From: Vreelandella rituensis | GTDB lineage: Bacteria > Pseudomonadota > Gammaproteobacteria > Pseudomonadales > Halomonadaceae | Direction: 5' to 3' | Assembly (NCBI RefSeq): GCF_003336665.1 | Contig: NZ_QPIJ01000006.1 | Location: forward strand, 1-64,000 | Length of the DNA: 64,000 nt | In this document: in pieces, positions 42,808 through 56,526 of the stretch | Numbering within the stretch: position 1 is the stretch's first letter | Layout: every line of letters begins with the position of its first letter | Program-made: the position numbers and the translations under genes | The notes under the pieces: model-generated | What the model was told of the DNA's origin: nothing | Databases searched by the model: none | The model's input: only the letters and a program-made list of their open reading frames with translations

Positions 42808-43220
42808 CACATCACCGTCCGTTTCGCAAAGGTGGTGGATATGGGCATCTTCTGTGCAGCGAGAGTGAACGCTTCACGCGCCAACTCTTCCGAAACACCT
42901 TCGATCTCATACAGGACCCGACCCGGCTGGATCTGGGCTACCCAGTACTCGACCGAGCCTTTCCCTTTACCCATACGAACTTCGAGCGGCTTCTTGGAAA
43001 TCGGCTTATCAGGGAAGACGCGGATCCAAATCTTGCCGCCACGCTTAACGTGACGGGTGATCGCACGACGGCCGGCTTCGATCTGGCGCGCAGTAACGCG
43101 GCCGCGACCGGTAGCCTTGAGGCCGTATTCCCCGAAGCTGATCTTGCTTCCGCGATGCGCCAGACCACGGTTGCGGCCTTTCATCATCTTGCGGAATTTC
43201 ATGCGCTTGGGCTGTAACAT
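42807..43220 (-). CDS. rplP: 50S ribosomal protein L16
   Basis: A 137-residue L16 that positions the A-site tRNA elbow. [20 protein letters not shown] and [20 protein letters not shown] are typical. In E. coli an Arg in this last segment is hydroxylated by YcfD. Stop and next start overlap (TGATG). Confidence 0.97.
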   Translation of the reverse strand: MLQPKRMKFRKMMKGRNRGLAHRGSKISFGEYGLKATGRGRVTARQIEAGRRAITRHVKRGGKIWIRVFPDKPISKKPLEVRMGKGKGSVEYWVAQIQPGRVLYEIEGVSEELAREAFTLAAQKMPISTTFAKRTVM

Positions 43221-43235
43221 CGACTCGCTCTCCCC

Positions 43236-43934
43236 TTACCTGGAACCTTTCTTCTTGGGCGCGTTGCCGGCAGGCTGTTTGGCCTTGGCACGTACTTCCT
43301 CGATACCACCGAGGATTTCACCCTTGAAGATCCACACTTTGACGCCGATAACGCCATAGGTGGTGTGAGCTTCGTAAGTGGCGTAGTCGATATCCGCACG
43401 CAGAGTATGCAGCGGAACACGACCTTCGCGGTACCATTCGGTACGTGCGATTTCAGCACCACCAAGACGACCAGACAGCTGAATCTTGATGCCACCGGCA
43501 CCCAGACGCATGGCGTTCTGCACCGCGCGCTTCATCGCACGACGGAACATGACGCGACGCTCAAGCTGACCCGCTACGTTAGCAGCGACTAGCTTGGCAT
43601 CCAGCTCCGGCTTGCGAACTTCTTCAATGTTCACATGCACCGGCACACCCATCATCTGGGTAAGGTCACGGCGCAGACGATCGACATCTTCGCCCTTCTT
43701 GCCGATCACAATACCCGGACGGGCGGTGTGAATGGTGATGCGAGCATTGTTCGCCGGACGCTCGATGTGAATACGGCTCACGGAGGCGTTTTTTAGACGC
43801 TCCTCCAGAAAGCTGCGCACTACGAGATCGTTATTGAGCTTATCGGCGTAAGCGCCGCGCTCAGCATACCAGACAGAAGCATGGTCTTTCACAATGCCTA
43901 GTCGGATGCCTGTTGGATTGACTTTTTGACCCAT
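43236..43934 (-). CDS. rpsC: 30S ribosomal protein S3
   Basis: A 232-residue S3. I start it at 43934 ([20 protein letters not shown]), the family N terminus. The KH domain has the loop [15 protein letters not shown]. The C-terminal domain forms the mRNA entry pore with S4 and S5. The C-terminal tail is Lys/Pro-rich. Confidence 0.97.
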   Translation of the reverse strand: MGQKVNPTGIRLGIVKDHASVWYAERGAYADKLNNDLVVRSFLEERLKNASVSRIHIERPANNARITIHTARPGIVIGKKGEDVDRLRRDLTQMMGVPVHVNIEEVRKPELDAKLVAANVAGQLERRVMFRRAMKRAVQNAMRLGAGGIKIQLSGRLGGAEIARTEWYREGRVPLHTLRADIDYATYEAHTTYGVIGVKVWIFKGEILGGIEEVRAKAKQPAGNAPKKKGSR

Positions 43935-43945
43935 CTGGTCGACTC

Positions 43946-44278
43946 CTACTTCTCGGCTACCTTGACGGTGATGTGGCAAGTGCGCTTCAGAATGCGATCC
44001 GCACGGCCCTTGGCGCGCGGACGGATGCGCTTGAGCGTCATACCCTCATCGACGCAGATGGTCGAGACACGCAGCTCGTCGATATCCATGCCGTCGTTTT
44101 CTTCCGCGTTTGCAATGGCGGACTGAAGCACTTTCTTGACTAGCTTGGCGGCCTTCTTCGGTGAGAAGGTCAGCAGGTCGAGTGCTTGGGCGACCGGTTT
44201 ACCGCGCACCTGGTCAGCCACCAAACGGGCCTTCTGGGCGGATAAACGAGCGCCACGCAGCTTAGCTGTGACTTCCAT
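43946..44278 (-). CDS. rplV: 50S ribosomal protein L22
   Basis: A 110-residue L22 whose long hairpin ([20 protein letters not shown]) forms the tunnel constriction. The hairpin sequence shows no macrolide-resistance deletion. Confidence 0.97.
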   Translation of the reverse strand: MEVTAKLRGARLSAQKARLVADQVRGKPVAQALDLLTFSPKKAAKLVKKVLQSAIANAEENDGMDIDELRVSTICVDEGMTLKRIRPRAKGRADRILKRTCHITVKVAEK

Positions 44279-44296
44279 CTCTCAATCCTCTTTGGC

Positions 44297-44572
44297 TTAC
44301 CGTTTGGCTTTCTTGTCCGCCGCATGCCCACGGTAAGTGCGGGTGGCAGCGAATTCGCCCAGCTTGTGGCCAACCATTTCCTCGGAGACGTGCACCGGGA
44401 CGTGTTGGCGACCGTTATGGACTGCAATGGTGAGACCTACCATGTTCGGTAGAATCATGGAGCGACGCGACCAGGTCTTGATCGGTTTGCGATCGCTCTT
44501 CTCCACTGCAACCTCAACCTTCTTTAAAAGATGAAGGTCAATGAAAGGACCTTTCTTTAGTGAACGTGGCAC
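44297..44572 (-). CDS. rpsS: 30S ribosomal protein S19
   Basis: A 91-residue S19 of the 30S head, partner of S13. [20 protein letters not shown] and the conserved [20 protein letters not shown] are present. Confidence 0.97.
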   Translation of the reverse strand: MPRSLKKGPFIDLHLLKKVEVAVEKSDRKPIKTWSRRSMILPNMVGLTIAVHNGRQHVPVHVSEEMVGHKLGEFAATRTYRGHAADKKAKR

Positions 44573-44595
44573 AGCCGTTACCCCTTAAATGTCTG

Positions 44596-45423
44596 TTACT
44601 TGGACTTGCGGCGACGAATGATAAGCTTGTCGGTGCGCTTGTTCTTGCGAGTCTTGTGACCCTTGGTCGGGACACCCCAGGGTGATACCGGGTGACGGCC
44701 ACCGCTTGAACGGCCTTCACCACCACCATGCGGGTGATCTACCGGGTTCATCGCAACACCGCGAACTGTCGGACGCACACCTCTCCAACGCTTCGCACCG
44801 GCCTTGCCAAGTTGACGCAGGCTGTGCTCGGAATTGCCCACTTCACCCAAGGTCGCGCGGCATTCAGCCAGGATCTTGCGCATTTCGCCGGAGCGTAAAC
44901 GCAGGGTGGCGTAATTACCTTCACGCGCTACGAGCTGAGCGCTGGTGCCGGCACTGCGAGCGATTTGCGCGCCCTTGCCCGGTTTGAGCTCGATGCAATG
45001 CACCGTGGAACCCAGCGGGATATTACGCAGCGGCAAGGCATTGCCTTTCTTGATGGCGGCGTTAACACCGGATTCCAGCTTGTCGCCTGCCACTACGCCC
45101 TTGGGCGCAATGATGTAACGACGCTCGCCATCGGCATACTTGAGCAGCGCAATGTTAGCACTACGGTTCGGGTCGTATTCCAGACGCTCAACGGTGGCGG
45201 GAATGCCATCCTTGATACGCTTGAAATCAACAATCCGATAGTGCTGACGGTGACCACCGCCCACGTGGCGGGTGGTGATGCGACCGTTGTTGTTACGGCC
45301 ACCGGACTTGGACTGTTTTTCGAGCAACGGCGCATAAGCGCGGCCCTTGTACAGCCCATCGCCAACGATCTTGACGACGTGACGACGACCGGCGGATGTG
45401 GGTTTGGTCTTGACGATTGCCAT
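44596..45423 (-). CDS. rplB: 50S ribosomal protein L2
   Basis: A 275-residue L2 needed for subunit association and peptidyl transfer. The functionally important His lies in [20 protein letters not shown], and the SH3-like core and basic C terminus ([18 protein letters not shown]) are intact. Confidence 0.97.
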   Translation of the reverse strand: MAIVKTKPTSAGRRHVVKIVGDGLYKGRAYAPLLEKQSKSGGRNNNGRITTRHVGGGHRQHYRIVDFKRIKDGIPATVERLEYDPNRSANIALLKYADGERRYIIAPKGVVAGDKLESGVNAAIKKGNALPLRNIPLGSTVHCIELKPGKGAQIARSAGTSAQLVAREGNYATLRLRSGEMRKILAECRATLGEVGNSEHSLRQLGKAGAKRWRGVRPTVRGVAMNPVDHPHGGGEGRSSGGRHPVSPWGVPTKGHKTRKNKRTDKLIIRRRKSK

Positions 45424-45440
45424 TATCCGTACTCCTGCCC

Positions 45441-45737
45441 TTATTCGGCGCCAGAGAAGTCTTCGAGCGTTTCGCCCGCGGCCAGGGTCACATACGCCTT
45501 GCGGTAACCCTTGCGTTGGCCGATGCCGTTTGCAGTACGCTTGGTTTTACCCTTGACGTTCAATACCTGAACGCCACTGACCTTCTTGCCGAATAGAATT
45601 TCTACGGCTTTCTTGATCTCGGGCTTGGTGGCATCAGTTGCCACCTTGAAAACGTACTGGTTACGCTCGGCGGCCATCGCGGCCTTTTCGGTCACGTGTG
45701 GTCCAAGCAGAACCTTGAATACGCGTTCCTGGTTCAT
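45441..45737 (-). CDS. rplW: 50S ribosomal protein L23
   Basis: A 98-residue L23 at the tunnel exit, the docking site of trigger factor and SRP. Conserved [13 protein letters not shown] with the Glu that contacts trigger factor. The start overlaps the rplD stop by 4 bases (ATGA). Confidence 0.97.
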   Translation of the reverse strand: MNQERVFKVLLGPHVTEKAAMAAERNQYVFKVATDATKPEIKKAVEILFGKKVSGVQVLNVKGKTKRTANGIGQRKGYRKAYVTLAAGETLEDFSGAE

Positions 45738-46339
45738 GCCAGCTTCTCCTCGAATTTACGTAGGGCGGAGACGGTGACCAGCACCTTGTCGAAGGCAACC
45801 AGGCTCACCGGGTCAGCTGCCGCAACATCCACCACATCTACATGGGGAAGGTTACGGGCGGCCAGATAGAGCGTCTCGTTGACGTCTTCAGTGACGATCA
45901 ACACCTTTTCAAGGTTCAGCTCTTTCAGCTTGGCAGCAACCTGCTTGGTCTTGGGCGCATCAACTGTGAACTCTTCGATGACGACCAGACGCTCTTGACG
46001 CACCAGCTCAGACAGGATCGAACGCATTGCCGCACGGTACATCTTGCGATTGACCTTCTGGCTGTGATCCTGCGGACGTGCCGCGAAGGTCACGCCGCCG
46101 CTGCGCCACAGCGGAGAACGGATAGTGCCGGCACGTGCACGGCCGGTGCCCTTCTGACGCCACGGCTTCTTACCACCACCGCGAACATCAGAACGGTTTT
46201 TCTGGGCACGAGTCCCCTGACGGCCACCAGCCAAATAGGCGGTGACGACCTGGTGAACCAGTGCCTCGTTGAATTCTTTGCCAAAAGTGGCGTCGGCTAC
46301 TTCAACGGTACCCGCGCCTGCAGCAAGATTCAGATTCAT
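45734..46339 (-). CDS. rplD: 50S ribosomal protein L4
   Basis: A 201-residue L4. The extended loop ([20 protein letters not shown]) lines the exit tunnel opposite L22. In E. coli L4 represses its own S10 operon and inhibits RNase E. Confidence 0.97.
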   Translation of the reverse strand: MNLNLAAGAGTVEVADATFGKEFNEALVHQVVTAYLAGGRQGTRAQKNRSDVRGGGKKPWRQKGTGRARAGTIRSPLWRSGGVTFAARPQDHSQKVNRKMYRAAMRSILSELVRQERLVVIEEFTVDAPKTKQVAAKLKELNLEKVLIVTEDVNETLYLAARNLPHVDVVDVAAADPVSLVAFDKVLVTVSALRKFEEKLA

Positions 46340-46354
46340 TGGTAATTATCCCCT

Positions 46355-46993
46355 TCAGCCTGCTTTCACGGCGCTGCGCACGATGACGTCACTACCGGTT
46401 GCTCCCGGTACGGCGCCTTTGATCAGCAACAGATTACGCTCGGCGTCAACACGGACGATTTCGAGGCTCTGAACGGTGCAGCGGACGTTGCCCATCTGAC
46501 CGGCCATTTTCTTGCCCTTGAAAACGCGACCTGGTGTTTGACACATGCCGATGGAACCCGGCGCGCGATGCGACAGAGAGTTACCGTGGGTCATGTCCTG
46601 GGTACGGAAGTTCCAGCGCTTAACAGCACCCTGGAAACCTTTACCCTTGGAGGTGCCGGTCACGTCGACCATCTGACCAGCTTCGAAGAGGGATACAGTG
46701 AATTCGCCGCCCACCTGGGGAGTTTCGTCACCTTCTGTCAGGCGGAACTCCTTCAGCGAACGACCAGCCTCCACACCCGCCTTGGCAAATAGACCTGCCC
46801 TGGCTTTGGTAAGGTGCTTGGCTTTGCGGGAGCCAGTTGTTACCTGAACCGCGGCGTAACCATCGGATTCGACCGATTTCACGCAAGTGATGCGGTTAGG
46901 CTCAACTTCAATAACGGTTACAGGCACGGATGCGCCATCTTCGGTGAAGACACGAGTCATGCCCGCCTTCTTACCGACTAAACCGATAGTCAT
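46355..46993 (-). CDS. rplC: 50S ribosomal protein L3
   Basis: A 212-residue L3 with a long central finger to the peptidyl-transferase centre ([20 protein letters not shown]). The Gln of QTPG is the site methylated by PrmB in enterobacteria. The 150 bases between it and rpsJ are wider than usual and hold no ORF or clear hairpin. Confidence 0.97.
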   Translation of the reverse strand: MTIGLVGKKAGMTRVFTEDGASVPVTVIEVEPNRITCVKSVESDGYAAVQVTTGSRKAKHLTKARAGLFAKAGVEAGRSLKEFRLTEGDETPQVGGEFTVSLFEAGQMVDVTGTSKGKGFQGAVKRWNFRTQDMTHGNSLSHRAPGSIGMCQTPGRVFKGKKMAGQMGNVRCTVQSLEIVRVDAERNLLLIKGAVPGATGSDVIVRSAVKAG

Positions 46994-47143
46994 GTTCAGT
47001 CTCCTATAGTGTACGGGGCTGTCACCCGCTATGGCTGCCCTTTCCAGAGCATTCCACTAGCACATTGTATGGCGCCGTCTCGGCGTGGCGGCTGCTGCTT
47101 GGCGTACTGATGCCAGGCGCTGGGCCGCGAGTGTCTAGTGTGG

Positions 47144-47494
<351 letters not shown>

Positions 47495-47572
47495 CTACCC
47501 ACGCATTCAAAGGATGCGCATTATAGGCACGCCAGAAGTGAGTGTCAAACACTTCACTACCGGTGCGCAGAA

Positions 47573-47596
47573 AAGGGGGCTCAGCTGAGCCCCCTT
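47573..47596 (-). terminator. tuf terminator
   Basis: The palindrome GGGGGCTCAGCTGAGCCCCC is flanked by AA/TT and, on the minus strand, followed by TTTT. It separates the str operon (rpsL-tuf) from the S10 operon. Confidence 0.95.
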
Positions 47597-47615
47597 GATC
47601 ATTCAAGCAACGGTC

Positions 47616-48809
<1,194 letters not shown>

Positions 48810-48837
48810 TGCTATAACCTCTTTACGTTGCTAACGG

Positions 48838-50961
48838 TTAACCGTTTTGGTTGATGACGGCTTCTACGACGCTGGAGGGCGCCTCGTCGTACTTCGCGAA
48901 CTCCATAGAGTAGCTCGCACGGCCCTGGGACTGAGAACGCAGGTCGGTTGCGTAACCGAACATCTCGCCCAGCGGCACCGTTGCGCGGATGACTTTACCA
49001 GCAGAGGAGTCATCCATGCCCTGCACCAGACCGCGACGACGGCTCAGGTCACCCATGACGTCACCCATAAATTCTTCGGGGGTCACGACCTCGACCTTCA
49101 TCACCGGTTCCAGCAGCACGGCCTTGGCTTTCCTGGCACCTTCTTTGACCGCCATGGAAGAAGCAATCTTGAACGCGGTCTCGTTGGAGTCCACGTCATG
49201 GAAGGAACCATCGTACAGCGTGACCTTGACGTCGATCATCGGGTAACCCGCGATGACCCCGTTCTTCAGCTGCTCGTAAGCCCCTTTTTCAACAGCCGGG
49301 ATGTATTCCTTGGGAACCACACCACCGACGATTTCGTTGACGAACTTGAAGAAGATTTCGTCCTCTCCCTCGCCTTTCTCGGCATAGGTAAGCGGTTCGA
49401 TGCGCAGGTGCACGTGACCATACTGGCCGCGACCACCGGACTGACGAACGAACTTGCCTTCCTGCTCGATGCTACCGCGAATGGTTTCGCGGTAAGCAAC
49501 CTGCGGCTTACCAATATTGGCTTCGACCTTGAACTCGCGACGCATACGGTCGACGAGGATATCCAGGTGCAGCTCACCCATACCGGAGATGATGGTCTGC
49601 CCGGTTTCTTCGTCGGTCTTGACCTGGAAGGAGGGGTCTTCCTGAGCGAGCTTGCCCAGCGCCACACCCATCTTTTCCTGGTCAGCCTTGGACTTCGGCT
49701 CGACGGCAACCGAGATCACCGGATCAGGGAATTCCATACGTTCAAGGACGATCTTGTGATTGATGTCACACAGCGTATCGCCGGTGGTGACATCTTTCAT
49801 ACCGATACAGGCGGCGATATCGCCGGCACGCACTTCCTTGATCTCTTCACGCGAGTTGGCATGCATCTGAACGATACGACCGACACGCTCTTTCTTGCTC
49901 TTGACCGAATTGAAGACGCCGTCGCCCGAGTTAAGCACCCCGGAATAGACGCGAATAAAGGTCAGAGTACCCACGAAGGGATCCGTGGCGATCTTGAACG
50001 CCAGGGCGGCAAATGGCGCCTCGTCGTTCGCTTCACGGGTCTCGATGGTGCCGTCCTTATCGTCCAGCTCACCTTCGATGGGCTTGACTTCGGTCGGCGA
50101 CGGCATGTACTCAATCACGCCATCCAGAACGGCTTGCACGCCCTTGTTCTTGAAGGCGCTGCCGCAGGTCACCAGAACCACATCGTTGGCCAGAGTACGC
50201 GCACGCAGGCCGGACTTGATTTCCTCGACGGTCAGCTCTACGCCTTCTAGATACTTGTCCATCAGTTCATCAGTGCCTTCAGCGGCAGCTTCGACCATTT
50301 CTTCGCGGTACTTCTCAGCGGTGGCCTGAAGTTCGGCAGGAATATCGACCAGATCATAGGTCATACCCTTGTCGTCTTCATTCCAGAGAATACCCTTCAT
50401 CTGGATCAGATCGATAACGCCCTTGAAGTCTTCTTCCGTGCCCCAGTTGATCTGGATCGGCACGGCCTTGGCACCGAGACGCTCCTTGAGCTGCTCGACA
50501 ACCATGAAGAAGTCAGCACCGGTACGGTCCATCTTGTTGACGAACACCATGCGCGGCACTTCGTACTTGTTGGCCTGGCGCCATACCGTTTCGGTCTGCG
50601 GCTGCACGCCGGAGGAGCCACACAGCACCACCACGGCACCATCGAGCACGCGCAGGGAACGTTCGACTTCGATAGTGAAGTCAACGTGCCCAGGAGTGTC
50701 GATGATGTTAATGCGGTGCTCGGGGAACTGCTTGTTCATACCCTGCCAGAAACAGGTCGTTGCCGCGGAGGTGATAGTGATACCACGCTCCTGCTCCTGC
50801 TCCATCCAGTCCATGGTGGCAGCACCATCATGAACTTCACCGACCTTGTGGGAAAGGCCGGTATAAAACAGGACGCGCTCGGTCGTAGTGGTTTTACCAG
50901 CGTCGACGTGAGCAACGATCCCGATATTGCGATAACGGTCAAGTGGTGTCTTGCGAGCCAC
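48838..50961 (-). CDS. fusA: Elongation factor G
   Basis: A 707-residue five-domain GTPase that drives translocation and ribosome recycling. G1 [19 protein letters not shown] and [11 protein letters not shown] are present. Domain IV begins after [20 protein letters not shown]. Confidence 0.98.
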   Translation of the reverse strand: MARKTPLDRYRNIGIVAHVDAGKTTTTERVLFYTGLSHKVGEVHDGAATMDWMEQEQERGITITSAATTCFWQGMNKQFPEHRINIIDTPGHVDFTIEVERSLRVLDGAVVVLCGSSGVQPQTETVWRQANKYEVPRMVFVNKMDRTGADFFMVVEQLKERLGAKAVPIQINWGTEEDFKGVIDLIQMKGILWNEDDKGMTYDLVDIPAELQATAEKYREEMVEAAAEGTDELMDKYLEGVELTVEEIKSGLRARTLANDVVLVTCGSAFKNKGVQAVLDGVIEYMPSPTEVKPIEGELDDKDGTIETREANDEAPFAALAFKIATDPFVGTLTFIRVYSGVLNSGDGVFNSVKSKKERVGRIVQMHANSREEIKEVRAGDIAACIGMKDVTTGDTLCDINHKIVLERMEFPDPVISVAVEPKSKADQEKMGVALGKLAQEDPSFQVKTDEETGQTIISGMGELHLDILVDRMRREFKVEANIGKPQVAYRETIRGSIEQEGKFVRQSGGRGQYGHVHLRIEPLTYAEKGEGEDEIFFKFVNEIVGGVVPKEYIPAVEKGAYEQLKNGVIAGYPMIDVKVTLYDGSFHDVDSNETAFKIASSMAVKEGARKAKAVLLEPVMKVEVVTPEEFMGDVMGDLSRRRGLVQGMDDSSAGKVIRATVPLGEMFGYATDLRSQSQGRASYSMEFAKYDEAPSSVVEAVINQNG

Positions 50962-51017
50962 GGTGAAACTCCCGTTGGTTGGCGATGCGTTGTGAAGCGA
51001 TGCGTTTCTAGTCAGCA

Positions 51018-51042
51018 GCCGTCATCGCCTGGCGATGACGGC
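51018..51042. repeat. 12-bp inverted repeat between fusA and rpsG
   Basis: GCCGTCATCGCC and GGCGATGACGGC are separated by a single T. A hairpin would need a larger loop than one base. No T tract. It is in a 171-base gap between rpsG and fusA and may be a processing or repeat element. Confidence 0.6.
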
Positions 51043-51132
51043 AGAAGCAGATTCTCGACGCCTGCAGCTTGAAAAGCGCTGCATTTGGAAAATCGCTTTC
51101 ATTAGAAACGCGACCCCTGAAAAACGCTGCTC

Positions 51133-51603
51133 TTAGAAACGATAGTGAGAGAAGGCCTTGTTGGCTTCCGCCATACGATGCACGTCTTCACGCTTCTTCA
51201 CCGCAGAACCTTTACCTTCGGCGGCGTCGAGCATTTCACCTGCCAGACGCTGCACCATGGTCTTTTCACCGCGACGACGCGCCGCGTCCACCAGCCAACG
51301 CATGGCCAGAGCCTGACGGCGAGACGGACGCACTTCAACCGGCACCTGGTAAGTCGCACCGCCTACGCGGCGCGACTTCACTTCGACCATGGGCTGGATG
51401 GTTTCCAATGCCTTGTCGAAGATTTCCAGCGGCTCTTCCTTGCTGCGCTCGGCAACCTTGTCAAGCGCACCATAGACGATGCTTTCCGCGACTGATTTCT
51501 TGCCACTCACCATCAAATGGTTCATGAACTTTGCCAGGCGCTCACTTCCGAACTTAGGATCCGGGAGGATTTCGCGTTTGGCTACAATTCTTCTTCTAGG
51601 CAT
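51133..51603 (-). CDS. rpsG: 30S ribosomal protein S7
   Basis: A 156-residue S7 that nucleates the 16S 3' domain and sits by the E-site t[23 protein letters not shown] and the [20 protein letters not shown] loop are intact. In E. coli S7 represses the str operon through the rpsL-rpsG spacer, which here is 157 bases. Confidence 0.97.
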   Translation of the reverse strand: MPRRRIVAKREILPDPKFGSERLAKFMNHLMVSGKKSVAESIVYGALDKVAERSKEEPLEIFDKALETIQPMVEVKSRRVGGATYQVPVEVRPSRRQALAMRWLVDAARRRGEKTMVQRLAGEMLDAAEGKGSAVKKREDVHRMAEANKAFSHYRF

Positions 51604-51760
51604 GATAAGCCCTCAATTAAGGATCCTTCAGGTAAACCCGGAACTTAGCGATAGCGCTTATGCTATGCCGCCCGACCTTACTCTTATCAGACCGTCATGT
51701 ACGTAACGACGAGTTACCGGCATCAAGCGACGTTAACCGCTTGCCGCTGGCCATATATCA

Positions 51761-52135
51761 TCAGGATTTCGGGCGTTTGGTACCGTACTTGGAACGGCCC
51801 TGCTTACGGCCCTGCACGCCAGAGGTATCCAAGGCGCCGCGCACGGTGTGATAGCGCACACCGGGCAAATCCTTGACCCTACCGCCGCGAATCAGAACCA
51901 CGGAGTGTTCCTGAAGATTGTGACCTTCACCACCAATGTAGGAAGACACCTCGAAACCGTTGGTCAGGCGCACACGGCAAACCTTACGCAACGCCGAGTT
52001 CGGCTTCTTGGGGGTAGTGGTATATACGCGGGTGCAAACGCCGCGTTTTTGCGGGCAGGCCTGAAGCGCCGGGACATCACTCTTGGTGACAGGGCGCTTG
52101 CGCGGCTTGCGCACTAGCTGATTGATTGTTGCCAT
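51761..52135 (-). CDS. rpsL: 30S ribosomal protein S12
   Basis: A 124-residue S12 at the decoding centre. I start it at 52135 ([20 protein letters not shown]). The streptomycin sites are wild type: Lys in [13 protein letters not shown] (K43) and in [14 protein letters not shown] (K88). Confidence 0.97.
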   Translation of the reverse strand: MATINQLVRKPRKRPVTKSDVPALQACPQKRGVCTRVYTTTPKKPNSALRKVCRVRLTNGFEVSSYIGGEGHNLQEHSVVLIRGGRVKDLPGVRYHTVRGALDTSGVQGRKQGRSKYGTKRPKS

Positions 52136-52244
52136 GGTGTGTAGCTGACTCCAATGGTTGCCTTGCCTTCTAGCAGATGCGGGCGTACCCACCCCACTGT
52201 TAAAGGCTGCGCATTCTAATGGCTGACGATACCGGTCGTCAAGC

Positions 52245-52271
52245 GTTGCCGGCAGGTTATATGCCGGCAAC
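52245..52271 (-). terminator. Stem-loop between rpoC and rpsL
   Basis: GTTGCCGGC and GCCGGCAAC form a 9-bp stem with a 9-base loop, 28 bases after the rpoC stop. No T tract follows, so it may be a weak terminator or an RNA end-protection hairpin. Confidence 0.5.
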
Positions 52272-52298
52272 CAACGACCGTCAGGTCAGGGTTTATGC

Positions 52299-55200
52299 TT
52301 AAAGCGCTTCGTCGTCGGAGTCCAGCGCAGTCAACTGCGCTCCCAACTCCTGCTCCACCTCGGTAGCCGAGGGACGAATCTCCTGTTCGACGCCTTCGCG
52401 TCTGCGACGACGTTCGGCGTGGTGAGTCAAGCCGGTACCGGCCGGGATCAAACGTCCCACCACCACGTTTTCTTTCAGGCCACGCAAGTAATCGCGCTTG
52501 CCGGTGACTGCAGCTTCGGTCAGTACCCGCGTGGTTTCCTGGAACGAAGCCGCGGAAATGAACGACTCCGTGGCCAGGCTGGCCTTGGTGATACCCAACA
52601 GCATACGCTGATACTTGGCCGGAAATTTGTCTTCCTTTTCCAGGCGGGCATTCTGTTCCAGCACACGCACCAGTTCGGCTTGATCGCCGGTAATGAAGTC
52701 GGAATCACCGGAATCGGTAATCTCGACCTTGCGCAGCATCTGACGCACGATGACTTCGATGTGCTTGTCGTTAATGCCCACGCCCTGGAGACGATAAACT
52801 TCCTGAACCTCGGCGGTGATGTACTTGGCCAGTTCCGCAACCCCCAGCAGACGCAGAATATCGTGCGGGCTACTCGGGCCGTGGGAAATCACTTCGCCCT
52901 TCTCTACCGCTTCCCCTTCGAAGACCGCAATCTGACGCCACTTGGGAATCAGCAGTTCGAACGGATCACCGGATTCCGGGGTAATCGTCAAGCGACGCTT
53001 GCCCTTGGTTTCCTTGCCGAAGCTGATCACGCCGTCGATTTCGGCCAGAATAGCCGGTTCCTTGGGCTTACGCGCTTCAAACAGATCCGCCACACGCGGC
53101 AGACCACCGGTGATGTCCTTGTTGGCCGATGCTTCCACCGGAATACGCGCCACGACTTCACCCACACCGATGGTCGCGCCATTTTCGGTGGAGATGATGG
53201 AACGACCTGGCAGCAGGTACTGAACCGGCGTGTTGGAGCCGGATACCGACACGTATTCGCCGGCGCTGTCCTGCAGCATGATCATCGGGCGCTTGTCACG
53301 CCCAGCCATCGGCCGTGCCGCAGACTCGATCACTTCGATGGACGACAGACCGGTCATCTCATCGACGGTACGGTGCATGGTCACGCCTTCGTCAAGATCG
53401 ATGTACTGTGCCCTACCTTCGACTTCGGCAATGATCGGGTGAGTGTGCGGGTCCCACTTGGCCACGGTCTGGCCGGCTTCGATGTAATCGCCGTCCTTCG
53501 CCGAAAGCTCGGCACCGTAGGGCAACTTATAATATTCGCGCTCGCGACCATGATCGTCGGCAACCGCCAAGGCGCTCGAACGAGAGACCACCACCAGCTT
53601 GCCGTCGCCACGCTCCACGTGCTTGATGTTGTGCAGACGCACCGTACCACCATGCTTGACCTGAACGCTATCCACCGCCGAGGAACGCGAGGCCGCGCCG
53701 CCGATGTGGAAGGTACGCATGGTCAGCTGAGTACCCGGCTCACCGATGGACTGTGCCGCAATGACACCCACCGATTCGCCGATATTGACCTGGTGGCCAC
53801 GCGCCAGATCACGCCCGTAGCAGGACGCACAGACGCCGTGAGCGGTCTCACAGGTAATGGTGCTACGCACGATGATCTCATCGACACCCATGGTATCGAG
53901 CTCGGCGCACCATTTCTCATCGAGCAAGGTGCCGCGGGCGAGCAACACTTCCTGCGAAACCGGATCGATGACGTCTTGAGCAACCACACGCCCCAGCACA
54001 CGCTGGGACAGCGGCACGATGATGTCGCCACCCTCGATGATCGGGTGCAGCGTCAAACCTTTATCGGTGCCACAGTCAATCTCGGTGATCACCAAGTCCT
54101 GAGCAACGTCAACCAAGCGACGCGTAAGGTAACCGGAGTTGGCCGTCTTGAGAGCGGTATCCGCCAAACCTTTACGCGCACCGTGTGTCGAGATGAAATA
54201 CTGAAGTACGTTCAAACCTTCACGGAAGTTGGCCACGATCGGTGTTTCGATGATCGAGCCGTCAGGCTTGGCCATCAAGCCGCGCATACCCGCCAGCTGA
54301 CGGATCTGGGCGGCAGAACCACGGGCGCCGGAGTCGGCCATGATAAACACGCTGTTGAACGAGTCCTGTTCGACTTCGTTGCCATCGCGGTCGATCACCG
54401 TTTCCTTGGAAATACCCGCCATCATCGCCTTGGCCACTTTATCGTTGGCCTTGGACCAGATATCGATGACCTTGTTGTACTTCTCACCGGCGGTCACCAG
54501 GCCAGAAGAGAACTGGTCTTCGATCTCTTTAACTTCTGCTTCGGCGGCGTCGACAATCTCGGTTTTCGCTTTCGGAATAACGAAGTCATTGACGCCGATG
54601 GAGGCACCCGACCAGGTTGCCAGACGAAAGCCGGTGTACATCAATTGGTCAGCGAAGATCACCGTCGGCTTGAGGCCGGCACGGCGATAGACTTCATTGA
54701 TCAGTTTGGAGATGGCCTTCTTCTTCATCGGCTGATCGATCAGCGCGAAGGGCACACCTTCTGGCAGGATGCGGAACAGCATCGCACGACCCACTGTGGT
54801 GTCGTAGATGCGACGATGGTCAGTGCGCTCACCGGTCTCTTCGTCGACGTCCACTTCTTCCAGACGGACCTTGACCCGAGCGTGCAGCGAAACGTTCTGG
54901 GTGCCGAAAGCGCGCTCGACCTCATTGAGGTTCGAGAACACCATGCCCTCGCCCTTGGCGTTGATCTTTTCGCGGGTCATGTAATACAGACCCAAGACCA
55001 CATCCTGGGACGGTACGATGATCGGCTCACCATTGGCCGGTGACAGCACGTTGTTAGTGGCCATCATCAGCGCCCGCGCTTCGAGCTGGGCTTCCAAGGT
55101 CAGCGGTACGTGGACCGCCATCTGGTCACCGTCGAAGTCGGCGTTATAGGCAGCACACACCAGCGGGTGCAGCTGGATCGCCTTGCCTTCGATCAACAGC

Positions 55201-56516
55201 GGCTCGAACGCCTGGATGCCCAGGCGGTGCAGCGTCGGTGCGCGGTTGAGCAGTACCGGGTGTTCACGGATAACATCGGCAAGGATGTCCCATACTTCCG
55301 GCAGCTCGCGCTCGACCATCTTCTTGGCGGCCTTGATCGTTGAGGCGTAGCCCAACGACTGCAGCTTGGAATAGATGAACGGCTTGAACAGCTCCAGCGC
55401 CATTTTCTTGGGCAGACCACACTGGTGCAGACGCAGGGTCGGACCCACGGTGATTACCGAGCGGCCGGAGTAATCGACACGCTTGCCCAGCAGGTTCTGA
55501 CGGAAGCGCCCCTGCTTACCCTTGATCATGTCGGCGAGCGATTTCAGCGGGCGCTTGTTGGAACCGGTAATCGCACGACCGCGACGGCCGTTATCCAGCA
55601 GCGCATCGACCGCTTCCTGGAGCATGCGCTTCTCGTTGCGCACAATGATATCCGGCGCATTGAGATCGAGCAGACGCTTCAGGCGGTTGTTACGGTTGAT
55701 CACACGACGATAAAGGTCGTTGAGATCCGAGGTCGCAAAGCGGCCGCCGTCCAGCGGTACCAGCGGACGCAGGTCCGGCGGCAGCACCGGCAGCACTTCC
55801 ATGACCATCCACGCCGGCGCATTGCCGGAGTGGTAGAAAGCTTCCAAAAGCTTCAGGCGCTTGGAGAGCTTCTTGATCTTGGTTTCGGAATTGGTCTGCG
55901 GAATTTCTTCGCGCAAGTGATTGATCTCTTCTTCGAGATCGATGTCCTTGAGCAATTCCTGCACCGCTTCGGCACCCATGCGGGCATCGAAGTCGTCGCC
56001 GAATTCTTCCAGCGCTTCGAAGTACTGCTCGTCGTTGAGCAACTGACCACGCTCAAGCGTGGTCATGCCCGGGTCGATGACCACGAAGCTTTCGAAATAC
56101 AGCACACGCTCGATGTCGCGCAGGGTCATGTCGAGGAACATGCCGATACGTGACGGCAGCGACTTCAGAAACCAGATGTGCGCAACCGGCGAGGCCAGCT
56201 CGATGTGCCCCATGCGCTCGCGGCGCACGGCGGCCTTGGTCACTTCAACGCCACACTTTTCGCAGATGATGCCACGATGCTTCATGCGCTTGTATTTGCC
56301 GCACAGGCATTCGTAGTCCTTCACCGGGCCGAAGATCTTGGCGCAGAACAGGCCGTCCCGCTCCGGCTTGAAGGTGCGGTAGTTGATGGTCTCAGGCTTC
56401 TTCACCTCGCCGAAGGACCAGGAGCGAATCATGTCCGGAGACGCCAGGGTAATCTTGATCGCGTCAAACTCTTCGGACTGAGACTGCGATTTGAGGACTT
56501 TCACCAAATCTTTCAT
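52299..56516 (-). CDS. rpoC: RNA polymerase beta' subunit
   Basis: A 1405-residue beta' subunit. The N-terminal zinc ribbon ([20 protein letters not shown]), the absolutely conserved catalytic NADFDGDQM, and the second zinc site ([20 protein letters not shown]) are seen. The trigger-loop region ([10 protein letters not shown]) is followed by the lineage-specific SI3 insert, as in other gammaproteobacteria. Located 10 bases after rpoB. Confidence 0.98.
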   Translation of the reverse strand: MKDLVKVLKSQSQSEEFDAIKITLASPDMIRSWSFGEVKKPETINYRTFKPERDGLFCAKIFGPVKDYECLCGKYKRMKHRGIICEKCGVEVTKAAVRRERMGHIELASPVAHIWFLKSLPSRIGMFLDMTLRDIERVLYFESFVVIDPGMTTLERGQLLNDEQYFEALEEFGDDFDARMGAEAVQELLKDIDLEEEINHLREEIPQTNSETKIKKLSKRLKLLEAFYHSGNAPAWMVMEVLPVLPPDLRPLVPLDGGRFATSDLNDLYRRVINRNNRLKRLLDLNAPDIIVRNEKRMLQEAVDALLDNGRRGRAITGSNKRPLKSLADMIKGKQGRFRQNLLGKRVDYSGRSVITVGPTLRLHQCGLPKKMALELFKPFIYSKLQSLGYASTIKAAKKMVERELPEVWDILADVIREHPVLLNRAPTLHRLGIQAFEPLLIEGKAIQLHPLVCAAYNADFDGDQMAVHVPLTLEAQLEARALMMATNNVLSPANGEPIIVPSQDVVLGLYYMTREKINAKGEGMVFSNLNEVERAFGTQNVSLHARVKVRLEEVDVDEETGERTDHRRIYDTTVGRAMLFRILPEGVPFALIDQPMKKKAISKLINEVYRRAGLKPTVIFADQLMYTGFRLATWSGASIGVNDFVIPKAKTEIVDAAEAEVKEIEDQFSSGLVTAGEKYNKVIDIWSKANDKVAKAMMAGISKETVIDRDGNEVEQDSFNSVFIMADSGARGSAAQIRQLAGMRGLMAKPDGSIIETPIVANFREGLNVLQYFISTHGARKGLADTALKTANSGYLTRRLVDVAQDLVITEIDCGTDKGLTLHPIIEGGDIIVPLSQRVLGRVVAQDVIDPVSQEVLLARGTLLDEKWCAELDTMGVDEIIVRSTITCETAHGVCASCYGRDLARGHQVNIGESVGVIAAQSIGEPGTQLTMRTFHIGGAASRSSAVDSVQVKHGGTVRLHNIKHVERGDGKLVVVSRSSALAVADDHGREREYYKLPYGAELSAKDGDYIEAGQTVAKWDPHTHPIIAEVEGRAQYIDLDEGVTMHRTVDEMTGLSSIEVIESAARPMAGRDKRPMIMLQDSAGEYVSVSGSNTPVQYLLPGRSIISTENGATIGVGEVVARIPVEASANKDITGGLPRVADLFEARKPKEPAILAEIDGVISFGKETKGKRRLTITPESGDPFELLIPKWRQIAVFEGEAVEKGEVISHGPSSPHDILRLLGVAELAKYITAEVQEVYRLQGVGINDKHIEVIVRQMLRKVEITDSGDSDFITGDQAELVRVLEQNARLEKEDKFPAKYQRMLLGITKASLATESFISAASFQETTRVLTEAAVTGKRDYLRGLKENVVVGRLIPAGTGLTHHAERRRRREGVEQEIRPSATEVEQELGAQLTALDSDDEAL

Positions 56517-56526
56517 TCGGAGGCTC

